From contig JAAYVI010000117.1 of NCBI GenBank assembly GCA_012517235.1, positions 64,001 to 121,328 of the forward strand: a stretch of 57,328 bases of DNA, read 5' to 3'. Shown in pieces: positions 1-8,692 of the stretch. How positions within the stretch are numbered: the stretch's first letter is position 1; each line of letters opens with the position of its first letter. Below the pieces are notes generated by a model, which worked only from the letters and a program-made list of their open reading frames with translations, was not told the origin of the DNA and ran no database searches. The stretch comes from Elusimicrobiota bacterium (GTDB lineage Bacteria > Elusimicrobiota > Elusimicrobia > Elusimicrobiales > UBA9959). Position numbers and translations under genes: made by a program.

Positions 1-1
1 C

Positions 2-271
2 AAGCTTGAAAACCCGGTATTTCTTAAGATTATGATTTTTTCTATTCCTTTGCCCTATTTGGCAATGCAGTTAGGCTGGATAGTGGCGGAAGTCGGGCGT
101 CAGCCCTGGGCGGTTTACGGACTTCTTAAAACCGCTCAAGCAGTAAGCCCTAACCTTAGCGTATCTCAGGTGCTTTTTTCTCTTGCCGGTTATTTTATAG
201 TTTATTCTTTTCTGGGTTTTGCGGGATTTTACCTGATGTTTAAAAACGCCGTAAAAGGCATAGAAAACTAA
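2..271 (+). CDS. cydA: Cytochrome bd ubiquinol oxidase subunit I, C-terminal fragment
   Basis: The 3' end of cydA; the gene is cut by the window edge and the frame is open from base 2. The last 90 residues contain the family signature GRQPWAVYG followed by the AVSP segment, then a final transmembrane helix (about FSLAGYFIVYSFLGFAGFYL). CydA carries hemes b558, b595 and d and the quinol site, and reduces O2 to water at the inner membrane. The stop is 9 nt before cydB, the standard cydAB order. Identification rests on this C-terminal signature; the quinol loop and heme ligands lie outside the window. Confidence 0.93.
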   Translation, partial: KLENPVFLKIMIFSIPLPYLAMQLGWIVAEVGRQPWAVYGLLKTAQAVSPNLSVSQVLFSLAGYFIVYSFLGFAGFYLMFKNAVKGIEN

Positions 272-280
272 GGAGGCATA

Positions 281-1303
281 ATGGAATTTTTTCAAGTTTT
301 GTGGTATGTTTTATGGTCCGTGCTTTGGATAGCTTATTTTGCAACGGACGGTTTTGATTTGGGCGCGGGTATGGCGATGAATTTTATTTCTTCTAACGAT
401 TCTCAAAAAAGAGCCGTAATAAACGCCGTAGGACCTTTTTGGGACGGAAACGAAGTTTGGCTAATAACCGCCGGAGGAGCGACTTTCGCGGCTTTCCCGT
501 CTGCTTATGCCTATATGTTTAGCTGGCTTTATATACCGCTATTTTTGCTTTTGATCTCTTTGATAATACGCGGGGTATCTTTCGAATTGCGCGGGAAAAC
601 GGAAATTAAAAAGATATGGGATATATTTATTTTTGCGGGAAGTTTTTTTGCTTCTTTTCTGTTAGGAGCGGCTTTCGGAAATTTATGGGCGGGAATTCCC
701 GTAGGACCGCAGGGCTATTTAGGCGGTTTATTGGGACTTCTTAATTTTTCCGGGATATTGACGGGAATATCTTTAACCGTTTTTTTCTGTTTTCACGGTC
801 TTCTTTGGCTTTTGCATAAAATAGAAGGAAACTTTAAGGAGATTATTTATTCGAAAGCCAAATTATTTTGGTATATAACGGTTTTTTGTTTGGCTCTTTT
901 TTTGATTTTTCTTCCTTTGTCAAAAAATCCCAATTTCCAAAAAAATTCTTTTTCCGGATGGCTTTGCGTTTTATTTTATGCTTTATCCGCGATATCTTTA
1001 ATATCGGTTAAAAAAGCCTTGGACAGAGGATTCGTTTTTCTTTCTTTCTTACTTTCTTTTATTTTCATAATTTTTTGGGCCGCCGGAGGATTTGCGGGAC
1101 AATATCCCAATCTGATACCTTCCAATCTGGATCCCGTTTTTAATACGACCGCTTTTAATTCTTCTTCAAGTTTATATACTCTTAAGATAATGTCTGCGGT
1201 AGCTTTGATATTTGTTCCGATAGTAATAGCCTATCAAATTTGGGTGTATAAGCTTTTAAATCATAAAATAAATCCGGAAGATCCGTCCACTCTTCACTAT
1301 TGA
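281..1303 (+). CDS. cydB: Cytochrome bd ubiquinol oxidase subunit II
   Basis: 340 residues, normal length for CydB, a polytopic partner of CydA in the bd-type terminal oxidase. The N-terminus has the typical TDGFDLGAGM motif near residue 22 and the GPFWDGNEVW motif near residue 50, followed by about seven more hydrophobic helices. The ATG at 281 follows an AAGGAGG ribosome binding site. Translationally linked to cydA just upstream. A bd oxidase suggests use or detoxification of low oxygen. No CydX-like small ORF is visible after it, and the next gene is convergent 10 nt away. Confidence 0.95.
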   Translation: MEFFQVLWYVLWSVLWIAYFATDGFDLGAGMAMNFISSNDSQKRAVINAVGPFWDGNEVWLITAGGATFAAFPSAYAYMFSWLYIPLFLLLISLIIRGVSFELRGKTEIKKIWDIFIFAGSFFASFLLGAAFGNLWAGIPVGPQGYLGGLLGLLNFSGILTGISLTVFFCFHGLLWLLHKIEGNFKEIIYSKAKLFWYITVFCLALFLIFLPLSKNPNFQKNSFSGWLCVLFYALSAISLISVKKALDRGFVFLSFLLSFIFIIFWAAGGFAGQYPNLIPSNLDPVFNTTAFNSSSSLYTLKIMSAVALIFVPIVIAYQIWVYKLLNHKINPEDPSTLHY

Positions 1304-1313
1304 GGGTTTACAT

Positions 1314-2432
1314 TCAGGGCTTTTTTTGCCGTTCGGATATCGATGTGAGAAAGTATTCGCCGTTTGAACCGTGAGCGATCCATAAAACTCCGTCTTTTTG
1401 AGCGAAAGCGTAAGGAATGCCTTGCAAAGAATATTTTGCGGAAGAAATTATTTTTTCCGGATCTTTAAGTAAGGCGCTATCGTAATGTCCTTCGTATAAA
1501 TAGTAAAACTTTTCTTGAGAACAAGAAAAAAGAATCGGAATTTTAGATACGGGATAGTCTTTTATTTTCTCAAGATCTTTATTGTTTATCCTTTGAGATA
1601 AAATTTTATTTTTCTCGTCCAAAGTCCAAACATATACTCCGTCGAAGCAAAACTGAGAAAAATCTTTGAAAGGTCCGGCTTTTTCCAAAACCGAAAGATT
1701 TTTGTCTTTAGCCCTTCTATGAATAATTCCTTCGTCCGATAAAAAAACCGCTTGAGTCAAAAAGTCGGCGGCATAAGTATATATTTCTCCGGGAATCTTT
1801 ACGGTTTCCATAGGTGTTTTATCTTTTTCTTGATATGAAAAAGCGCTTTGAAGAAGCCAATCGTATACAAAAACCTTATCTTTCGAAAAAAATATTCCCG
1901 AAGGATGAGACAGATGTATTCTGACAGTATCGTTCTTATTTTGAGATAAGATTTTTTCTTTTGCGCTTTTAAAACCGTATATGTAAGAAAAATAAGAGAT
2001 AGAAATAGCCAGTATAAATACGCCGGTTAATATTGTTTTGGTATATTTTTTTCTTTCTTTAAATTCCAGCTTTTTTAGCAGAGGTTTTCTCGCAATTTTC
2101 AATACTTGAGACGCGTCTTCCGGAGTCCACGGGTATTTTATGCACGAAAAAGCTCCGTGCCTTATATAATATCTTTCGGTTTCTTCGTCTCTTTTTGACA
2201 TTAAGACGCAAACTGGTACGGAAGGGGAATGTCTTTTTAATTCTCTTAAAGATATTTGAGCCGAAGGTTCGGCCTTTTCCGAAACAAAAACGGCGCAAGG
2301 CTCGGTCCTTTCGAGAAGCTCTAAGGTTTCGTTAAGATCTCGAGGATAGACCGCATCCGCGCCGGCCAAAGCAAATAAAGTTCTCAGTTTTGATATTTCG
2401 CTTTCGTGAGACAGTACTATTATTTCTCTCAT
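1314..2432 (-). CDS. Membrane-anchored pseudo-receiver domain protein
   Basis: 372 residues. Residues 1-115 fold-match a CheY-like receiver: they end in a GAFSCIKYPW segment equivalent to the conserved Lys-Pro end of receivers. The phosphoacceptor Asp is absent (the expected position reads VFVSEK) and there is no N-terminal acidic pair, so phosphorylation is unlikely. A single transmembrane helix follows (about residues 132-152, VFILAISISYFSYIYGF). The remaining ~215 residues would be periplasmic and contain repeated short beta-type strands, possibly a propeller. It starts 1 nt after the end of the PorV-LysM gene on the same strand, so the two are probably co-expressed. Function unknown. Confidence 0.7.
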   Translation of the reverse strand: MREIIVLSHESEISKLRTLFALAGADAVYPRDLNETLELLERTEPCAVFVSEKAEPSAQISLRELKRHSPSVPVCVLMSKRDEETERYYIRHGAFSCIKYPWTPEDASQVLKIARKPLLKKLEFKERKKYTKTILTGVFILAISISYFSYIYGFKSAKEKILSQNKNDTVRIHLSHPSGIFFSKDKVFVYDWLLQSAFSYQEKDKTPMETVKIPGEIYTYAADFLTQAVFLSDEGIIHRRAKDKNLSVLEKAGPFKDFSQFCFDGVYVWTLDEKNKILSQRINNKDLEKIKDYPVSKIPILFSCSQEKFYYLYEGHYDSALLKDPEKIISSAKYSLQGIPYAFAQKDGVLWIAHGSNGEYFLTSISERQKKP

Positions 2433-2433
2433 T

Positions 2434-3735
2434 TTATTTTGCCGGCGGCGGAATTTTAAGCATGGCGCCTTCTGCCGGCAATCCTTTAAAAATTTTATCC
2501 TGATTTGCGTCGTATATTATTTGCCAAAAATTTTGATTTCCATAATATTGTGCGGCTATTGATCTTAAAGTGTCGCCTGTTTTTACTTTATGGTATTTGG
2601 GCCATATCTCTTTGGGTTTAACGGGCATTTTCTTTACAAGCGGCGGCTCTGATTTTTTAAATTGCGCGTCTATCGCTTCTATTTCCAGAGTTCTTACCTT
2701 ATCCTGAAGCTCTATCAATCTGTTTTGCATTATGGCCAAATCTCCTTCGAGAATTCCTTTTCCCGTTTGATATTTGGCTATTTCGACTTCCAAAGAATTT
2801 TTTTGCTTATTAAGTTCTTCTATTCTTGAATTTAATTCCGCAAGTCTTTGAGAAGCTTCCACGACCATCTTTTGTCCGAAAGAGGGTGCGTCGAATTTAT
2901 AAGTAAGAGAAATTTCATAAGTTCCCGCCTCGGATTTAAATCCGTCCCAGGGCAGAGAATATGTAAAATTACATACGAGAGGATCCAAATTATATCCGAA
3001 ACCCAAAGCGAGATAATCTACTCCGTTTATGTTTATTCCTTTGCCCGCTCTTACTCTAAATAAATCATTGTGAAAACTTCTCTCTATTCCCGGGAAAAAT
3101 TCGGCGTATCCTCCTCTGACTCTAAGATCCATAGCAAAAACCGTATCTTCGTATCTGTAAGAATTTGCTATCGTCAAAGTGGCGAAAGATCTTCCCATGC
3201 CGGTATCTAAGTCTGAAAGAACAAGTCCGGTCCTCAGTCCCGCGAAAGACCTGAATATAACACCGGCGTCGGTTCCTATGCCAAAATGACTTTTTTTAGG
3301 ATATCTCAAACTTACTATTCTAAAATTTGTTCCCCATAACATCGGAAGCTGAAGATATTTCAAGGTAAGAGTGTCGGAATATCCGAAAAGAAAAGTGTCT
3401 CTGTTGCCGAGCTGAGAATGTCTTAAAGCGTCGTATCCGAAACCGAAAACGCCTCTTTCCTTGAAAGGCAAAGGTCTTGAATATGCTAATGAAAAATCGG
3501 CCATGTCGCCGTATTTTGTTATTCTTCTGGCCATTCCCGAAGACAATTGAGCCGTTCTTATTTGAACCGGTCCGGCCGGATTGTAAAATACCGCATAAGG
3601 ATCGTCGGCTATGGAGGCGAAGGCGCTTCCCATAGAATTGGCTCTCGCTCCGGGATAAAGATTCGTGAAATCGCCGCCGAAAGAGGCTAAGGTAAAAAAA
3701 TTAAACATCCAAAGAATTATTATGGCGGCTCTCAT
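2434..3735 (-). CDS. PorV/PorQ-like outer-membrane barrel protein with C-terminal coiled coil and LysM
   Basis: 433 residues with a signal peptide. After cleavage the sequence LYPGARANSMGSAFA and DDPYAVFYNPAG is the classic N-terminus of the PorV/PorQ (UPF0164-like) barrel family. The barrel runs to about residue 285. A coiled coil of about 65 residues follows (from EASQRLAELNSRIEELNKQK), then a proline-rich linker and a LysM domain at about 384-430 (HKVKTGDTLRSIAAQYYG). The LysM should bind peptidoglycan, so the protein may link outer membrane and wall. PorV proteins serve type IX secretion in Bacteroidetes, but no other T9SS gene is here. Leads a two-gene unit with the pseudo-receiver gene. 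Confidence 0.8.
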   Translation of the reverse strand: MRAAIIILWMFNFFTLASFGGDFTNLYPGARANSMGSAFASIADDPYAVFYNPAGPVQIRTAQLSSGMARRITKYGDMADFSLAYSRPLPFKERGVFGFGYDALRHSQLGNRDTFLFGYSDTLTLKYLQLPMLWGTNFRIVSLRYPKKSHFGIGTDAGVIFRSFAGLRTGLVLSDLDTGMGRSFATLTIANSYRYEDTVFAMDLRVRGGYAEFFPGIERSFHNDLFRVRAGKGININGVDYLALGFGYNLDPLVCNFTYSLPWDGFKSEAGTYEISLTYKFDAPSFGQKMVVEASQRLAELNSRIEELNKQKNSLEVEIAKYQTGKGILEGDLAIMQNRLIELQDKVRTLEIEAIDAQFKKSEPPLVKKMPVKPKEIWPKYHKVKTGDTLRSIAAQYYGNQNFWQIIYDANQDKIFKGLPAEGAMLKIPPPAK

Positions 3736-3806
3736 AATTTGATATTATAATACTTTGAGAGTTAAGTTTATATTACAAAAATTTTAAGAATTTTTCGGAG
3801 ATAAAG

Positions 3807-5633
3807 ATGATAATAACTTTTATTCTTGCTTTCCTGTTTCCTTTTTGCGCTTTTGCTCAGAATAATTTGACGGAATCGTCTACTTCGTATTTTGATCCGT
3901 CGGCTAAGATAAATATAACTTATCCTTATGAAAATATGCCTATGCCCAATGTTCCAAAAACTTTCGTTTTCGGGCAAGTCGCGGTTTCTACCGGCATTTT
4001 TTATATCAACGGAGAAAAAGTAGAAATATATAAAACAGGTTCTTTTTTGGCTTATGTCCCCGTAAAGAATTCCGCTTTCGAGTCTGTTTTATTCGACGGC
4101 TATTCCACGCATACTTATATTAGAAAAGTCGTTTTGCCCCAAATTAAAGAAGAACCCAAGGATAAGCTTTTTATAAATCTTATCTCTCCGTCAAAAAATA
4201 TGGAAATAATGCCCGGAGAAAATTTTATTATTTACGCCAAAGCTTCTCCGGGGCTGATACTTTTATGCGAAATAGAAAAAGAAGATTTTCCGCTAAAAGA
4301 AACTCCCTCTCTTTCGGGCAATTATTACGGAGTATATGCGGCGAAGGAAACAGACGCGGGAAAAGATTTAAAATTTTCTTTTAAATTTAAGAAAGGAATT
4401 TTTTCTCATAATTCTAAGCTGAATCCTTCTTTATATGTGAGAGTACTAAAAAACTCATATCAAATAAAAACATCTACCGATTCCGTTATACTAAAAAATT
4501 CTCCTACGGGCGGATATTCCATGTTTTTGCCTAAAGACGTAGTTCTAAAAACCACCGGCAAGATAGGCGGTTATTACAGAATTGAAGCTGGCGGAAAAGA
4601 ATTATGGATAGAAGATTCCAAAGCTTCTTTTCTTTCTCCGTATCCCAAAAAAACAGATGCCGAAACGGGAAATTTGGTTTTTCTTTCTTCGCAAAATACG
4701 GTTACGGCTAAATTGGCTATCTGGGATAAAGTCCCTTATTCGGCGTATGCTTTGGGAAACGATTTTTACTTGGATCTATATTACTGCGATTTGAGAACAA
4801 ATTGGGTTATTTACGATTCTTCGGATCCTTATACCGTTTCCGCTTTTTTTAGACAAAATCCTTTCGATACCGCGTCTTATAAGCTTTCTTTTTCCCAGGA
4901 GATAAAAGGATACGACATAGATTATTCGACAAATTCTCTTATTTTAACTTTTAGATTCAATCCGAAATATTCCGGAAAATATCCCAAACCCTTGGAAGGT
5001 CTAAAAGTAGTTTTAGATCCCGGTCATTCTCCAAAAAGAAATCCTCCTTTCGACGGTTCCGTAAGTCCTTCGTTTTATTTTGAGTACGAAGCAAATTTGG
5101 TCATTGCCAAAAAAATAAAAGAAAAACTTGAGATATTGGGCGCTTCGGTTTATATGACCAGAAGCGGGGAAGAAAATATTCCTTTGGCTCAAAGACCTCT
5201 TTTGGCCAAATCTTTTCAAGGCGATATTTATATAAGCGTTCATAATAACGCTTTGCCGGACGGAGAAGACCCTTTTGCGAAACCCAGAGGCTTTTCGGTA
5301 TATTATTATCATCCTAATTCTTTGCCTCTGGCCAGAGAAATACATTCCGCTTTCGTGAAAAATATAAATCTTCCCGACGAAGGATTGAGATTCGGAGATT
5401 ATCATGTAATAAGACAAACCTATATGCCGGCGGTATTGATAGAAAACGCATATATGATAATACCAAGTCACGAAGAAATTCTCAAAAGCGAAGATGGGAT
5501 AAACAAATTTGCCCAAGCTACGGCCGAAGGAATACTTTCTTATTTAAAAATACCCATTCAAAAAAACGAAAGTTTTAAAAAAGACGGAGAAAAAAATGCC
5601 AAAAATAAAAGATCTGGAAAAAATAATCGATGA
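3807..5633 (+). CDS. N-acetylmuramoyl-L-alanine amidase (Amidase_3) with large N-terminal region
   Basis: 608 residues. A signal peptide (FILAFLFPFCAFAQ) leads into ~370 residues of beta-rich sequence, including an SH3-like piece near 240-270. The C-terminal third (about 398-575) is a zinc amidase of the AmiC/CwlV type: VVLDPGHS (Zn His), YEANLVIA (Zn Glu), ISVHNNA (Zn His) and VLIENAYM (catalytic Glu) are all present. It should cleave the MurNAc-L-Ala bond in the periplasm. A lysine-rich tail ends the protein. ATG at 3807 follows CGGAG. Divergent from the PorV-LysM gene; its 3' end overlaps the GAF-PAS gene by 38 nt, which suggests coupled translation. Confidence 0.9.
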   Translation: MIITFILAFLFPFCAFAQNNLTESSTSYFDPSAKINITYPYENMPMPNVPKTFVFGQVAVSTGIFYINGEKVEIYKTGSFLAYVPVKNSAFESVLFDGYSTHTYIRKVVLPQIKEEPKDKLFINLISPSKNMEIMPGENFIIYAKASPGLILLCEIEKEDFPLKETPSLSGNYYGVYAAKETDAGKDLKFSFKFKKGIFSHNSKLNPSLYVRVLKNSYQIKTSTDSVILKNSPTGGYSMFLPKDVVLKTTGKIGGYYRIEAGGKELWIEDSKASFLSPYPKKTDAETGNLVFLSSQNTVTAKLAIWDKVPYSAYALGNDFYLDLYYCDLRTNWVIYDSSDPYTVSAFFRQNPFDTASYKLSFSQEIKGYDIDYSTNSLILTFRFNPKYSGKYPKPLEGLKVVLDPGHSPKRNPPFDGSVSPSFYFEYEANLVIAKKIKEKLEILGASVYMTRSGEENIPLAQRPLLAKSFQGDIYISVHNNALPDGEDPFAKPRGFSVYYYHPNSLPLAREIHSAFVKNINLPDEGLRFGDYHVIRQTYMPAVLIENAYMIIPSHEEILKSEDGINKFAQATAEGILSYLKIPIQKNESFKKDGEKNAKNKRSGKNNR

Positions 5634-6438
5634 TTGTTCTTCTATGTCTTTTGAAAGCGAGATATCCGCTTGGTCTTATGCTTTGATAAAAGCTTCGGAT
5701 ATATTAAAAGCCCAGGCCGCAACTTATTTTTCCGCCGATTCTCAAAGAAAATTTTTAACCTTCGAAACGGTAATAGGCCCCAAATCGGAAGAATTAAAAG
5801 GGATAAGCTTTTCCTATGCCGGCGCGGCAGGCTGGTGCGCATTGAATAAAAAAGCGGTTTTAATAAAAAATACGAAAGAAAATCCTCTTTTTACCGGCAA
5901 AGTCGATTATGCCAGCGGTTACAGTACAAAAAGCATAATGGTTTTTCCTTGTTTTTGCGGGGAAACACTTTCGGGAATAGCCGAATTTATCAATCCTTTA
6001 GGTAAGGAAAGTTTCGAAGAAGAAGATTTTTCTTTCGCTTTTTCTTTGATTGCTTATATTTCAAAGCTGGTATATTCCTCCAAACTCGAATTGACGCTTA
6101 AAGAACTTTCGGCGAGGGCGGATTCGGCTGTTAATAATCTTTCCGGCGGATTTATAGGCTTGGATACGGAAGAAAATATAATATTCTTTAATCCTAAGGC
6201 GCAAGAAATACTGTCTATTAATTCGGAAATAGGAAAAAACTTATCTTCGTCGCGTTTGCCGGAAGAATTAAAATCTGCGCTTATAAAAACATTAAAAGAG
6301 AAAATACAAATAAAAAGAGCGGAATTTTTTTTAGAACCGAGCAAAAAGAGAATAGGATACAGCACCATAAATCTAAAAACCGTAGACGGGGAAATAAACG
6401 GAGCCGGAGTTATATTTCAGGATATTACTTCTCTTTGA
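5596..6438 (+). CDS. GAF-PAS sensory protein without output domain
   Basis: 280 residues. A GAF domain covers about 15-155 and a PAS domain about 175-280 (GGFIGLDTEENIIFFNPKAQEIL is the PAS core). No kinase, GGDEF or DNA-binding domain follows; the frame stops normally at 6438 and the opposite-strand nth gene begins to overlap there by 14 nt. The ATG at 5596 follows GGAG and lies inside the amidase gene. It may be a sensor that works through a partner, or the remnant of a longer kinase. No sign of a disrupted kinase exists downstream, because nth occupies that DNA. Confidence 0.75.
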   Translation: MPKIKDLEKIIDDCSSMSFESEISAWSYALIKASDILKAQAATYFSADSQRKFLTFETVIGPKSEELKGISFSYAGAAGWCALNKKAVLIKNTKENPLFTGKVDYASGYSTKSIMVFPCFCGETLSGIAEFINPLGKESFEEEDFSFAFSLIAYISKLVYSSKLELTLKELSARADSAVNNLSGGFIGLDTEENIIFFNPKAQEILSINSEIGKNLSSSRLPEELKSALIKTLKEKIQIKRAEFFLEPSKKRIGYSTINLKTVDGEINGAGVIFQDITSL

Positions 6439-7057
6439 CAATGCCTTTTTTAGGGCAAATATTCTTTAGAAAACAATCTTTGCATTTAGGATTTCTCGCG
6501 AAACAAAATGTCCTTCCGTGAAAAACCAAAGCGTGGGAAAAATAACCCCAATCTTTTTTTTCTATTAGATTCATTAAATCTTTTTCTATTTTTTGCGGAT
6601 TTTTTTGTTTCGTAAGACCTAATCGGTAAGATATTCTTTTTACGTGGGTATCGACTACTATCCCTTCGTTTTTCCCGAAGGCCGAAGATAAAACCACATT
6701 GGCGGTTTTTCTGGCCACTCCTTTTAAGGATAGTAGTTTTTCCATATCTGAAGGAACTTTGCCTTGAAAATTTTTTACTATGGAATCCGAAGCTTCTTTT
6801 AAAGATTTGGCTTTATTATTGTAAAAACCTGTAGATTTTATTATTTCTTTTATTTCATCCAAAGGCGCTTTGCTCATTTTTTCCGGATTGGGAAAACGCT
6901 TGAAAAGTTTTGGAGTTACCATATTAACTCTCTTGTCGGTACATTGAGCGGAAAGTATGGTGGCAATCAATAGTTCGAAAGGATTTTTATAATCCAAAGA
7001 ACAGGAAGCTTTGGGATAATTCTCTTTAAGAAGTTTTAATATTTTTTCAACTCGCAT
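6425..7057 (-). CDS. nth: Endonuclease III (DNA glycosylase/AP lyase)
   Basis: 210 residues, full length for Nth, which removes oxidised pyrimidines and cuts at abasic sites. Seen: the helix-hairpin-helix LKGVARKTANVVLS with the catalytic Lys, the VDTHVKR segment with the catalytic Asp, and a C-terminal [4Fe-4S] loop with spacing C-x6-C-x2-C-x5-C (CFARNPKCKDCFLKNIC). It starts 2 nt after the end of the aldehyde dehydrogenase gene on the same strand, so it is probably read through from it. Its end overlaps the convergent GAF-PAS gene. Confidence 0.96.
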   Translation of the reverse strand: MRVEKILKLLKENYPKASCSLDYKNPFELLIATILSAQCTDKRVNMVTPKLFKRFPNPEKMSKAPLDEIKEIIKSTGFYNNKAKSLKEASDSIVKNFQGKVPSDMEKLLSLKGVARKTANVVLSSAFGKNEGIVVDTHVKRISYRLGLTKQKNPQKIEKDLMNLIEKKDWGYFSHALVFHGRTFCFARNPKCKDCFLKNICPKKGIVKEK

Positions 7058-7059
7058 CG

Positions 7060-8679
7060 TTAAAAAATATAATCGGTAGAAAGAAACTTAGATTTGCCTT
7101 TTTTAAGAATTTCATCCACCGTTTTTTTGTTTTCGTTTGAATCTTTGAATGCGAACAGCGCTCTTATCGAAAAAACTCTTAAAGCGTCGCTTACGGAAAG
7201 CGTTCCTTCCGCCGAATCTTTTCTTCCGGTAAAAGGGAAAATATCCGGGCCTCTTTGACATTGGCTGTTTAGATTAACTCTGGAAACCTGATTTACCAAA
7301 ATGTCGGTTAAAGAGGCTATTTGAGAGGAGTCTCTGCCGAAAATAGAGACTTGCTGTCCGAAGTTCGAATTTATTACGTATTCGAGCGGCTCTTTTATGG
7401 AATCGAAATAAGTTATCGGGATAACCGGGCCGAACTGTTCTTCTCTCCAAAGACGCATATCTTCGTTTACTTGCGATATTACCGCCGGATAGAAAAAAGT
7501 TCCGAAATGAGACCCTCCGTTGTCGTTTATTATTTTTGCGCCTTTTTTTTGAGCGTCTTTTATAAGTTCTTCGAAATAGTTTATTCTGGAATCGTCGGGG
7601 ATCGGGGTAAGAAAAACTCCGTTTTCCCAGGGCATTCCCGCTTTTAAGTTTGATATTTTGGAAATAAAAGTTTCCGTGAATTGTTTTTTAATTTTTTTAT
7701 GAATAAAAATAATTTTTAATGCGGTGCATCTTTGCCCGTTAAAAGAAAGGGCTCCCGTAGCGCATTCTTTTGCGGCGTTTTCTATGTCGGCGTCTTGAAG
7801 TATTATTGCGGCATTTTTTGCGTCCAATCCTAAGACGCATCTTAGTCTGTGAGGATAGGGATGAAGTTTTTTTAAGATATCGGCGACCTTGCTTGATCCT
7901 ATGAAAGCCAAAACGTCTATTTTCCCGCTTCCCATTAGGGGAGTTATTATTTCTTTTCCGTCGCCGTATATGGTGTTTACTACTCCCGGAGGGAAAGATT
8001 TTGCGAAAGCTTCGATCAAAGGCTTGTGAAGCAATACTCCGAATTTGGGCGGCTTAAAAATTACGGTATTTCCCATAATCAAAGCCGGTATCAGCGTTGT
8101 AAAAGTTTCGTTTAAAGGATAATTGTACGGGCCCATACATAAAACCACGCCCAGGGGAGAGCGTTTTATTTGGCCGTATATGCCGGATGCGAAAGAAAAT
8201 CTCGAAGAATTTCTATCCAATTCTTTTAACGCGTTTATGGTGTCCGCCACATATTCTACTGTTCTGTCAAATTCCTTAGCGCTGTCGGAAAAAGATTTTC
8301 CTATTTCCCACATAAGAATATTTATTATTTCTTCTCTTTTTGTTTTCATAATAGAAAGAAAGTTTTCCACGCAGGAAATCCTTTCTTGAGTTCTCATGGT
8401 GGGCCATAATCCGGAACCTTTTGAATAAGCTTTTTGCGCGCTTTCCAGAGCTTTAAGGGCTTGATTTTTATCCATCAAAGGATATTCGCCCAAAAAATAA
8501 GGTTTAATCCCGTCTTTTTCGTTTATCATTATCGGAGAATAAACTTTTTGTCTCGGACCTTCGTGTTTTTTTATTTTTCCTTCGATCAAATATTCTTTTT
8601 GTATTACGGCTTTTATATGTTTATCTTGCGGTATTTGAAAGCGATTCGGGTATAGTTTTTTAATTTCCATGGAATTCAT
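7060..8679 (-). CDS. gapN: NADP-dependent glyceraldehyde-3-phosphate dehydrogenase-like aldehyde dehydrogenase
   Basis: 539 residues from the ATG at 8679, chosen because AGAGGAGG lies just upstream; an ATG further up at 8766 would run into the neighbouring gene. It is an ALDH-superfamily enzyme: catalytic Cys in FNGQRCTALK (about residue 317), Rossmann-region GPYNYPLNE, and FIGSSKVADIL. In place of the usual ELGGK it has GLDAKN, a pattern I associate with the GapN-like subgroup, where the acid sits two residues later. GapN oxidises glyceraldehyde-3-phosphate directly to 3-phosphoglycerate with NADP+, bypassing ATP formation; that product would also feed the serine genes at 44979-47101. Substrate is inferred from family likeness. 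Confidence 0.8.
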   Translation of the reverse strand: MNSMEIKKLYPNRFQIPQDKHIKAVIQKEYLIEGKIKKHEGPRQKVYSPIMINEKDGIKPYFLGEYPLMDKNQALKALESAQKAYSKGSGLWPTMRTQERISCVENFLSIMKTKREEIINILMWEIGKSFSDSAKEFDRTVEYVADTINALKELDRNSSRFSFASGIYGQIKRSPLGVVLCMGPYNYPLNETFTTLIPALIMGNTVIFKPPKFGVLLHKPLIEAFAKSFPPGVVNTIYGDGKEIITPLMGSGKIDVLAFIGSSKVADILKKLHPYPHRLRCVLGLDAKNAAIILQDADIENAAKECATGALSFNGQRCTALKIIFIHKKIKKQFTETFISKISNLKAGMPWENGVFLTPIPDDSRINYFEELIKDAQKKGAKIINDNGGSHFGTFFYPAVISQVNEDMRLWREEQFGPVIPITYFDSIKEPLEYVINSNFGQQVSIFGRDSSQIASLTDILVNQVSRVNLNSQCQRGPDIFPFTGRKDSAEGTLSVSDALRVFSIRALFAFKDSNENKKTVDEILKKGKSKFLSTDYIF

Positions 8680-8692
8680 ATCCGTCCTCCTC

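Noticed and set aside
5013-5516. 167-codon ORF opposite the amidase gene
   Set aside because: It lies antisense within the amidase catalytic domain, where all zinc motifs are intact; aromatic and Arg/Ile-rich content is typical of antisense shadow frames.
5596-6438. GAF-PAS gene as a truncated histidine kinase
   Set aside because: The frame ends with a normal stop and the downstream DNA encodes an intact nth gene on the other strand, so there is no kinase remnant.
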